A stretch of 12,028 bases of DNA from Gemmatimonadota bacterium (lineage in GTDB: Bacteria > Gemmatimonadota > Gemmatimonadetes > JACCXV01). The stretch is from the NCBI GenBank assembly GCA_013696835.1, contig JACCXV010000243.1, positions 1 to 12,028 on the forward strand. The letters run 5' to 3'. The notes under the pieces were generated by a model. That model worked only from the letters and a program-made list of their open reading frames with translations. It was not told the DNA's origin and searched no databases. Each line of letters opens with the position of its first letter. Position 1 is the stretch's first letter. Shown here in pieces: positions 6,289 to 12,028 of this stretch. Made by a program: the position numbers and the translations under genes.

Positions 6289-7119
6289 TCACACGCGGCT
6301 CCGCCCCAGGCTCCGCTCGCGCAAGAGGTCGAGCGTCTCGGGGGGCACGGGCTGGGAGCCGAGCGCGGCGGGCTGAGCGGACGAGTGGAAGTCGGAGCCG
6401 CCGGTGGGCACCAGGCCGTGACTCCGCGCGAAGGCCAGCAGGTCCCGCTGCTGATCCGGCAGGTGCTTGGGATAGAAGACCTCGATGCCTTCGAGGCCCA
6501 GCGCGGGGAACGCCGGCAACAGCTCCGGGCGCTTGAGCAGCCCGGGGTGGGCCAGCACCGGGACGGCGCCGATCTCGCGCAGCAGCGCGATGGCATCGGC
6601 GATGGGAAACACGGGCTTGGGCACCGCGGCCGGGCGGCCGTCGGCGATGTAGCGGTCGAAAGCCTCCTGCCGGTCCCGCACCCAGCCCCGAGCCACGAGA
6701 GCCGCGGCGACGTGCGGACGCCCCACGGCCCCGTTGCCCGCCTCCCGCTTCACGTCCTCGTAGTCGATGGGCACGCCCAGGCGGCAGAGCGTCTCGACCA
6801 TCTCCCGCGCGCGTTCCTCGCGGTCCTCGCGGCGGCTCGAGAGCTGGGCCCGGAGCTCGGAGGAGTTCCGGTCCACGAAGTAGCCGAGGAGGTGGATCTC
6901 CACCCCCTCGTGCGACGTGCTGATCTCCACGCCAGGCACGACCTCGAGCCCCGCACTCTGACCGGCGCAGTGCGCTTCCTCGAGGCCGTTCATGGTGTCG
7001 TGATCCGTGACCCCGAGGGCGGAGAGCCCGGCCCGCCGCGCCAGATCGACGAGCTCGCTCGGGGAGAGCAGCCCGTCGGAGGCGGTCGTGTGCGCGTGCA
7101 GGTCGATGCGCACCGTCAT
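6289..7119 (-). CDS. PHP-domain phosphoesterase (YciV/RNase AM-like)
   Basis: A soluble metal-dependent phosphoesterase of the PHP superfamily. The 276 residues carry all the metal-binding motifs in order: DLHAHTTASDG (6-16), TDHDT (38-42), PGVEIS with Glu65, EIHLLGY with His76, RPHVA (134-138), LAHPG with His191 and GSDFH (241-245). The length and the GRPHVA motif match the YciV/TrpH group. Characterised members are 3',5'-nucleoside bisphosphate phosphatases or 5'-3' RNA exonucleases (RNase AM), so degradation of RNA ends or of pAp is the likely activity. The ATG at 7119-7117 directly follows the TAG (7122-7120) of the TPR gene with no gap, and the product is probably translationally coupled to it. 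Nineteen base pairs separate it from the polyprenyl synthase gene. The family is firm; the natural substrate is inferred. Confidence 0.92.
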   Translation of the reverse strand: MTVRIDLHAHTTASDGLLSPSELVDLARRAGLSALGVTDHDTMNGLEEAHCAGQSAGLEVVPGVEISTSHEGVEIHLLGYFVDRNSSELRAQLSSRREDREERAREMVETLCRLGVPIDYEDVKREAGNGAVGRPHVAAALVARGWVRDRQEAFDRYIADGRPAAVPKPVFPIADAIALLREIGAVPVLAHPGLLKRPELLPAFPALGLEGIEVFYPKHLPDQQRDLLAFARSHGLVPTGGSDFHSSAQPAALGSQPVPPETLDLLRERSLGRSRV

Positions 7120-9129
7120 CTATGCGGCGGCCCCCCCACCGGAGCCCAGCCTCGCCAGGCGGGCAGCAGCGTCCTCGAACTCGCTGTCCAGAGCGACGAC
7201 CTGTCCGTACTCCTCGCGCGCCCCCTGCAGGTCGCCCAGATCTTCCAGCGAACGCGCCAGATGGTAGTGCAGGCCCACGGTTTCGTACGCCGACCCACCG
7301 CTCTCCAGCCCGCGCCGGAAACAGTTTGCGGCCACCGAAAGCATTCCCTTCTCCATGAAGCAGAGGCCCATGAGCTCGAAGGCGCGAACGCGCCGCTCGC
7401 CGCCGCGTGCCGCCTGCTGAAACTCCCGTACCGCCTCGTCGAGCAGCCCCATCTCGCGGAACGCGATTCCCAGGTCGTAATGGCTCTGGGAATCACCCTC
7501 GGGCAGCGTGTCGCTCACGTCGCGCCGCACCTGGTCGAGGTTCCCCAGCACCTCCCCGCTCTCGTCTGGGATGGGCGGTGGGCGGAGGGAGGCACCCCCC
7601 GGAGCTGCATCGGTCTCCGCCAAGAGCTGCTCGAGATCCACGTACTCGAACGGCTGTCCGGATACGACCGCCGCGGGGGCGTAGCGGCCGATTTCCCGCG
7701 GGGCCTCCAGGCCCTCGAGGATCAGCAGCTGGTCCTGCGAGTGACGGTGCCCGGGGTCGATCTCGAGGATGCGGCGATGAACGTCCGCGGCGCGCGCATA
7801 GTGACCCGTCTCCATCAGGCGATCGCCCAGCAGCTCGTAGCTGCCGAGGAGGTGCTCCCTGCTGCCGGTGGCCTGTGCCACCTCGACGAGCTTCTGCACG
7901 GGCTCGAGCTCCTCCGGGGCGAGCATCACCAGGCGCCGAAACGCCTTCAGGGCCTCCTCCCAGCGTCCCGAGCGCGCCAGATCGTTCGCACCCCGCTCCA
8001 CCGCGGAGCGAGCGCGGTCAAGCGTCCCGGCCTCCTGGTAGAGCTCCGAGAGGTAGATGCGCTCCTCCGCGTCGTCGGGGTTCTCGGCCAGGCGCGCCTC
8101 GGCGCGCGCGATGCGCTCCTCGACGGGAACCACGGCGATGGGATCGATGTCGAGTCGCGGCGGGTCTTCCGCGATGGGCGCCACACCTCCCTGGCTCGGC
8201 TCCGTCCCGAACGACGGAACGGCGGGAGAGGCCGCGGTCCCGGGCCAGCTGGCAGCGGGCTCCTTCGCTCCGGGAGGAGCCAGGCCGCCACCCTCGACGG
8301 AGAACCCGAAGCCGGGGTCCAGCCCGGTCAGGCTCTGGGGCAACTCATCGCGGCGCGTGCGGTCGTCACGCAGGCGCAGCTCCTCGAGCTCGTCGAAGCG
8401 CTCCATCGAGAGGGCGTCGGCGGGGGGCGCGGCCGGCTGCCCGTTCCCCGGGGGCGCCGCTCCCGCCCCGCGTGACTCCCGCAGCTCCGAGCTCACCGCC
8501 GTGCCACCGTCCGCGAGCTCGGCCCGCAGCACGCTTGCCCGGCCCGCCAGATCGCGGGCGAGATCGTCCTGCACGGAGGCGGCAGCTCGACGATGCGCCT
8601 CCTCGAGTTCCGCCAGCGCCGCGCCAGGGTCGCCCTGCGCCACCAGGATCTCCGCCAGCTGTTGGCGTGCGGCCAGGCTGTCGGGGTTGAGCGAGATCAC
8701 CTCTCGCAGCGCCCGCGCGACGCCCGCATGGTCCGACGCCTTCTCACGCCGTTCCGCGAACTGCAGCCAGTGCAGCATGGCCTCCTGGCGCAATCCCTTC
8801 TCGCCGTAGATCCGCCCCAGCTTCGCGTACGCCTCGGCCTTGGTGGGAACGTGCCGGAGGATCTTGTGGCAGAGCGCGATGGCATTGTCGAAGAGACCCT
8901 CCTCCAGATACGAGTCGACAGCCTTGTCGAAGTATTCGATCGCTGTGGCGCTGTCGTTCTTCTGTAGAAAGGCGTCGCCCGCGGCATTGTAGAGGTTTCG
9001 CAGGGCGGCGGTGTCCCGTTCTCCCTCTGCCTGGCTGATGGCCGCCCGGTATTCCGCGAGCGCCTGGTCGAACTTCTGCGCTCGCGCCAGGCTGCGCGCC
9101 TTCTCCTTGATGCGAAAGAATTTCACCAT
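7120..9129 (-). CDS. Large TPR protein with three repeat blocks
   Basis: The 669-residue protein has three blocks of tetratricopeptide repeats: about 8-180 (FDQALAEYRAAIS, DNAIALCHKILRHVP), about 336-475 (EEALKAFRRLVMLAP, ARAADVHRRILEIDP) and about 546-660 (YDLGIAFREMGLLDEAVREF, AREEYGQVVALD). A Pro/Gly/Ala-rich linker (about 205-330) joins blocks 1 and 2, and a shorter acidic linker (about 480-545) joins blocks 2 and 3. No signal peptide or membrane helix is seen, so it is probably a cytoplasmic scaffold. The third block resembles large TPR proteins of myxobacteria and related groups, some of which work in polarity or type IV pilus control; this is a resemblance only. It is the first gene of the train, with a good promoter 36 bp upstream of the start codon. 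ATG 9129 follows a pyrimidine-rich leader without a Shine-Dalgarno sequence. I do not recognise a specific gene. Confidence 0.9.
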   Translation of the reverse strand: MVKFFRIKEKARSLARAQKFDQALAEYRAAISQAEGERDTAALRNLYNAAGDAFLQKNDSATAIEYFDKAVDSYLEEGLFDNAIALCHKILRHVPTKAEAYAKLGRIYGEKGLRQEAMLHWLQFAERREKASDHAGVARALREVISLNPDSLAARQQLAEILVAQGDPGAALAELEEAHRRAAASVQDDLARDLAGRASVLRAELADGGTAVSSELRESRGAGAAPPGNGQPAAPPADALSMERFDELEELRLRDDRTRRDELPQSLTGLDPGFGFSVEGGGLAPPGAKEPAASWPGTAASPAVPSFGTEPSQGGVAPIAEDPPRLDIDPIAVVPVEERIARAEARLAENPDDAEERIYLSELYQEAGTLDRARSAVERGANDLARSGRWEEALKAFRRLVMLAPEELEPVQKLVEVAQATGSREHLLGSYELLGDRLMETGHYARAADVHRRILEIDPGHRHSQDQLLILEGLEAPREIGRYAPAAVVSGQPFEYVDLEQLLAETDAAPGGASLRPPPIPDESGEVLGNLDQVRRDVSDTLPEGDSQSHYDLGIAFREMGLLDEAVREFQQAARGGERRVRAFELMGLCFMEKGMLSVAANCFRRGLESGGSAYETVGLHYHLARSLEDLGDLQGAREEYGQVVALDSEFEDAAARLARLGSGGGAAA

Positions 9130-9164
9130 GGCGGAGGGGGGTCGGAGTGAGCCCGGGACAGCGG

Positions 9165-9193
9165 AGTATAACGCGGCCGTAGGGAGGCATCAA
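9165..9193 (-). promoter_or_regulatory. Sigma70-type promoter of the TPR/PHP/prenyl synthase/tatA train
   Basis: On the minus strand TTGATG (9193-9188) and TATACT (9170-9165) are separated by exactly 17 bp, close to the TTGACA/TATAAT consensus. TATACT stands out in an otherwise very GC-rich stretch. Transcription would start near 9158, giving a leader of about 29 nt before ATG 9129. It lies in the 126-bp gap after the glycosyltransferase gene. Confidence 0.72.
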
Positions 9194-9255
9194 CGAAGCC
9201 ACCCCCACGGGGAGGGTTCGGCGCGGCCGCCGGTCGAGCGCCGAGCGAGCAGCCG

Positions 9256-9987
9256 TCAGCGCCCCGCGTAGTGCGTCCGCCACGCGTCCTCCTCGCGCAC
9301 CCGGGCGGCGTAGATGTCCCGCAGGATGCGCGGGTTCCGCACGAGCCACCAGTCGCCGAGCGCGTCGAAGCGGCGCGCCGACGTGACCGCGCTGGCTCGA
9401 GGCAGGAATCCGTAGCGCAGACCCCGCTGGCGTCCCAGGCTGCGCAGCCGGAGGGCGAAGTGCACGTCCTCGGCCACGAGGATGTCCGGATCGAAGCCGC
9501 CCAGCTCGCGGAAGGTCTCACGCCAGGTCCAGAAGACCACGCCAGCGAGGCCGTTCCGCAGGACCAGCGGCGCGAGAAGGGAGGCCGACGCGAGGATGCC
9601 CGGAGAGATGCGCGAGGTCCGCACGCGGACCAGGCCCCCTCCGACGTAGCGGCCTGCGCGCAGCGTTCGACCCACTTCGAGCATCAGGTTGGAAGAGATG
9701 CGGGTGTCGGCGTCGCAGAAGACGAGCGCTTCCCCCGCGGCCGCGGCCGCTCCGGCATTGCGAACGGCGGAGATCGAGCGACGTCGCTCACGCGTCACCC
9801 GCGCCCCGCACGCCAGCGCGATCTCCGCCGTGGCGTCCGAGGAGTCGTTGTCCGAGACGATCGTCTCGACCGTGCCGCCGGCGGCTCGATAGCGGCGGGA
9901 GGCCTCACCGGACGAGGCGAGCGTGGAGGGCAGACAGGCCTCCTCGTTGCGCGCGGGCACGACGAGGGTGAGCGACGGGAGCCGCAT
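9256..9987 (-). CDS. Family 2 glycosyltransferase
   Basis: This enzyme transfers a sugar from a nucleotide donor to an unknown acceptor. The 243-residue GT-A fold protein starts with LTLVVPARNEE (6-16). It continues with IVSDNDSSDAT (43-53, nucleotide site), FCDADTRIS (90-98) with the metal-binding DxD, and GGFDPDILVAEDVHF (163-177) with the Glu-Asp pair expected to carry the catalytic base. No membrane helix is evident, so it is probably soluble or membrane-associated. The ATG at 9987-9985 overlaps the TGA of hutI by one base (TGATG), which suggests translational coupling. The open frame extends upstream but is antisense-free overlap with hutI, and the family homology begins right at this ATG. 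The donor and acceptor cannot be predicted; the partnership with a histidine-degradation gene is probably positional only. Confidence 0.9.
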   Translation of the reverse strand: MRLPSLTLVVPARNEEACLPSTLASSGEASRRYRAAGGTVETIVSDNDSSDATAEIALACGARVTRERRRSISAVRNAGAAAAAGEALVFCDADTRISSNLMLEVGRTLRAGRYVGGGLVRVRTSRISPGILASASLLAPLVLRNGLAGVVFWTWRETFRELGGFDPDILVAEDVHFALRLRSLGRQRGLRYGFLPRASAVTSARRFDALGDWWLVRNPRILRDIYAARVREEDAWRTHYAGR

Positions 9988-11210
9988 CAGCCCGCCGCCC
10001 GCCACACGGTCCGTCCACCGCGCAGAACGGCCGCGCAGCGGTTCTCGCCGAAGAAGTAGGGCACCTCGCGGTAGTGATCCACGTCGAAGAGCGAGACATC
10101 GGCCCGGAATCCGGGAAGGAGCGTCCCCAGCTCGGCGCCGCGTCCGAGCGCACGTGCGCCCCCGAGGGTCAGCGCCCGCAGCGCCTCGTCCACGGAGAGT
10201 CCCATGCCACAGCACGCGAGCGACCACACGAGCGCCATCGACGCGCACGGGCTGCTCCCCGGATTGTAGTCGGTGGCCAGTGCCAGCGTGGCCCCCGCGT
10301 CCAGCAGGCGGCGCGCCGGAGCGAATGGCAAGCGCAGGAAGAAGGCCGTGGCGGGCAGGAGGGTGGCGACTGTGCCGCTGGCGGCGAGCGCGGCGACTCC
10401 GGCGTCGTCGATGCGCAGCAGGTGGTCGGCGGAAACGGCCCCCAGGCCGGCTGCCATCTCGGCGGCGCCGGTGCGCTCGAACTCCTCCGCATGCACCTTG
10501 AGCCCGAGCCCGGCAGCGCTCCCGGCGACCAGCACCTCGCGGGTCTCCTCGAGGCTGAAGGCCCCCACGTCGCAGAACGCGTCACAGAACTCCGCCAGGC
10601 CCTCGGACGCGACGGCGGGAAGCGTCTCCTGCACGATGGATCGCACGTACCCGCCGCGGTCACCGTCGAACTCGGGGGGGATCGCGTGCGCGCCCAGAAA
10701 CGTGGGGACGACGTCCACGGGTGTCCGTTCGCGCAGCCGACGAACGGCACGCAGCGAGCTCAGCTCCGCGGACGTCGAGAGCCCGTAGCCACTCTTCACT
10801 TCCGCGGTCGTCGTCCCGCTGGCAAGCATGGCCCGCAAGCGCCCGCTGGCGAGCGTCACCAGCTCGTCCTCGCCGCGGGCGCGCAGGTCGGCGACGGAGG
10901 CGCGGATGCCCCCCCCCGAGGCGGCGATCTCCGCGTACGACTCGCCCGCGAGGCGGCGCTCGAACTCGTCGGCGCGGCTGCGCCCGAACAGGACGTGCGT
11001 GTGCGAGTCGACGAATCCCGGGAGCGCGATGCGGCCGCCGCCGTCCTCGCGCACGTCGGCTGGCGGAGGGCGGCCGGTTCCAACCTCCGCGATGAGCCCG
11101 TCCGTCGCCACGAGCCAGGCATCTTCCAGCACGCGCACCCCCCCTTCGGGCAGAGGCAGTACGAGCTGGCTGAGCCCGTCCAGCAGGGTCGTCCCGGACG
11201 TCGCGGTCAG
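9987..11210 (-). CDS. hutI: Imidazolonepropionase (HutI)
   Basis: Third step of histidine degradation: it opens imidazolone-5-propionate to N-formimino-L-glutamate in the cytosol. The amidohydrolase fold shows DSHTHVLFGRSRADEF (68-83; metal ligands His70, His72), YAEIAASGGGI (92-102), EVKSGYGL (137-144), FLGAHAIPPEF (171-181), KVHAEEF (238-244; His240), SADHLL (260-265) and ATDYNPGS (312-319; Asp314). Residues are numbered from CTG 11210. The match is complete. The 5' end is uncertain: family members should include the LLDGLSQLVLP strand, but between 11138 and the far upstream ATG 11375 there is no in-frame ATG, GTG or TTG. CTG 11210 gives 407 residues, the usual length. GTG 11138 or 11132 would cut about 24-26 residues; ATG 11375 would overlap the sulfurtransferase gene by 152 bp. 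No hutH, hutU or clear hutG adjoins. Confidence 0.95.
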   Translation of the reverse strand: MTATSGTTLLDGLSQLVLPLPEGGVRVLEDAWLVATDGLIAEVGTGRPPPADVREDGGGRIALPGFVDSHTHVLFGRSRADEFERRLAGESYAEIAASGGGIRASVADLRARGEDELVTLASGRLRAMLASGTTTAEVKSGYGLSTSAELSSLRAVRRLRERTPVDVVPTFLGAHAIPPEFDGDRGGYVRSIVQETLPAVASEGLAEFCDAFCDVGAFSLEETREVLVAGSAAGLGLKVHAEEFERTGAAEMAAGLGAVSADHLLRIDDAGVAALAASGTVATLLPATAFFLRLPFAPARRLLDAGATLALATDYNPGSSPCASMALVWSLACCGMGLSVDEALRALTLGGARALGRGAELGTLLPGFRADVSLFDVDHYREVPYFFGENRCAAVLRGGRTVWRAAG

Positions 11211-11223
11211 GACGGGAGGTGCC

Positions 11224-12028
11224 TCACGAGGGCGGCACGGCGGGCGCGCTCCCGCGAGCCGCCTCCGAACCGGTGGCCACGGGCAGATCCTCGCGCTCCG
11301 ACCACTCCGTGAACGACCCGTCGTAGACGCGCACGCGCGGGTAGCCCAGGAGGCCCCGCAGGGTGACGTACACATGGCTGGACTCTAGGCCGCCATTGCA
11401 GTACGCGATGATCTCCTTTCCCGGCGTGATCCCCTGCTCCTCGTACGCCGCACGCAGGACGCGCCTATCCTTCCACGTGCGCGCGATCTCGCCCTCGACG
11501 AGGTCGTCCTGCCAGTAGTGGTTCACCGCCCCGGGGATGTGCCCGCGTCGCAGCTGGGCTCCCGCCTGCCCGAGGAACTGGTCCGGAGGTCGGGCGTCCA
11601 CGAGCACCACGTCGGCGCGATGCAGGGCGTTCCGCACGTCGGTGAGCGTGGCGCGCTCGGGACGGAACTCGGACGCGGCGAAGGGCGGGGCCTCGTCGCG
11701 CGGGTACCGCCGGGAGAGCGGCCGCCCTTCGAGCTCCCACTTGCCGAACCCTCCGTCGAGGACGTGCACGCTGCGCTGGCCGAAGCCCTGCAGGATCCAC
11801 GCGACGTAGGTGGCGTCGATGTTGCGCGATTCCCCCGAGGCATAGATCACGACGCGGCGCCCGGGCGCGACCCCCAGCCGCGTGAAGAGGGCGCGATAGC
11901 TCTGGGCCGGCAGCAGCAGGTTGGGGACGCCGTTCTCCGCAGACCGCAGGGTCTCCGTGTGGAGGTACACGGCCCCCGGGAGATGGGCCTTCAAGTACGC
12001 GCCGATGTCCGTGCGGACGTCCAGCACG
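11224..12028 (-). CDS. Two-domain rhodanese-type sulfurtransferase (5' end beyond right edge)
   Basis: A thiosulfate or 3-mercaptopyruvate sulfurtransferase, moving sulfane sulfur through a cysteine persulfide. Some 268 codons are visible. The first (GTG, then LDVR) belong to the strand that opens the first rhodanese domain, so the true start lies outside the window. Domain 1 (to about residue 104 as seen) has YASGESRNIDA and VHVLDGGFGKWELEG and lacks a Cys in its active-site loop, as expected for the inactive domain. Domain 2 (about 127-247) has VLVDARPPDQFLG, RGHIPGAVNH and the active loop YCNGGLESSHVY with Cys210, ending in YDGSFTEWS. The CNGGLES loop differs from the CRTGxxAS and CGSGVTA loops of classic enzymes, so the donor is uncertain. 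The last residues (AARGSAPAVPPS) are disordered in character. It ends 13 bp before the likely hutI start. Confidence 0.9.
   Translation of the reverse strand, partial: VLDVRTDIGAYLKAHLPGAVYLHTETLRSAENGVPNLLLPAQSYRALFTRLGVAPGRRVVIYASGESRNIDATYVAWILQGFGQRSVHVLDGGFGKWELEGRPLSRRYPRDEAPPFAASEFRPERATLTDVRNALHRADVVLVDARPPDQFLGQAGAQLRRGHIPGAVNHYWQDDLVEGEIARTWKDRRVLRAAYEEQGITPGKEIIAYCNGGLESSHVYVTLRGLLGYPRVRVYDGSFTEWSEREDLPVATGSEAARGSAPAVPPS

Noticed and set aside
5902..8475. An 857-codon open frame on the plus strand
   Set aside because: It runs antisense through the polyprenyl synthase, PHP and TPR genes, all of which have clear family motifs. Its translation is low-complexity in character with no recognisable domain. 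Long antisense frames are expected at this GC content.
9199..9215. Possible terminator of the glycosyltransferase gene (CCACCCC/GGGGAGG)
   Set aside because: Only 4 plus 2 pairs with a mismatch and a 3-nt loop, no U-tract, and it lies next to the -35 box of the following promoter.
10074..11312. A 412-codon plus-strand frame opposite hutI
   Set aside because: Antisense to a gene with complete imidazolonepropionase motifs; nothing recognisable in its translation.
1..12028. A defence, mobile or otherwise new multi-gene system
   Set aside because: All genes but the small TPR and DUF4321 proteins fall in well-known cellular families, there are no transposase, integrase, phage or CRISPR signs, and base composition looks even throughout.

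Overview
The window is very GC-rich, almost fully coding bacterial chromosome with no sign of mobile DNA, RNA genes or CRISPR. The gene set is largely housekeeping: shikimate pathway, protein folding, Tat export, isoprenoid chain synthesis and histidine catabolism. The N-terminus of the PpiD-type foldase, the DUF4321 protein and the overall base composition suggest a Gemmatimonadota-like or other GC-rich diderm bacterium. That placement is an inference from memory of family members, not a database match. Ten of the twelve genes found are complete; one gene runs off each edge.

Layout, left to right. The left part holds the start of a small tetratricopeptide (TPR) protein (1-329, minus) directly downstream of 3-dehydroquinate synthase aroB (397-1563, minus). 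AroB is divergent, across only 33 bp, from a membrane-anchored PpiD/SurA-type peptidyl-prolyl isomerase (1597-3486, plus). That gene converges on an arginase-family metallohydrolase (3546-4487, minus); their 3' ends meet at a three-copy 13-bp tandem repeat and an 11-bp stem-loop.

The middle is one minus-strand gene train, read from high to low coordinates: a 669-residue three-block TPR protein, a PHP-domain phosphoesterase, a trans-polyprenyl diphosphate synthase, a small DUF4321 membrane protein and tatA. The first four are separated by 0, 19 and 3 bp, which supports an operon; tatA follows after 43 bp. A good sigma70-type promoter lies just upstream of the TPR gene (9165-9193), and a perfect 15-bp stem-loop (4569-4607) follows tatA. 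The polyprenyl synthase probably makes the isoprenoid tail of a quinone or of undecaprenyl-type carriers. TatA forms the pore of the twin-arginine translocase, whose TatC partner is not in the window.

The right part is another minus-strand train: a two-domain rhodanese-type sulfurtransferase (running off the right edge), imidazolonepropionase hutI and a family 2 glycosyltransferase. The genes are packed so tightly that hutI has no ATG, GTG or TTG at its expected start, and the glycosyltransferase ATG overlaps the hutI stop.

I found no convincing new multi-gene system. The best second looks are the arginase-family protein, which has altered metal- and substrate-binding motifs; the unusual hutI start; the conserved-looking TPR/PHP/prenyl synthase/DUF4321/tatA train; and the several stem-loops that lack U-tracts.
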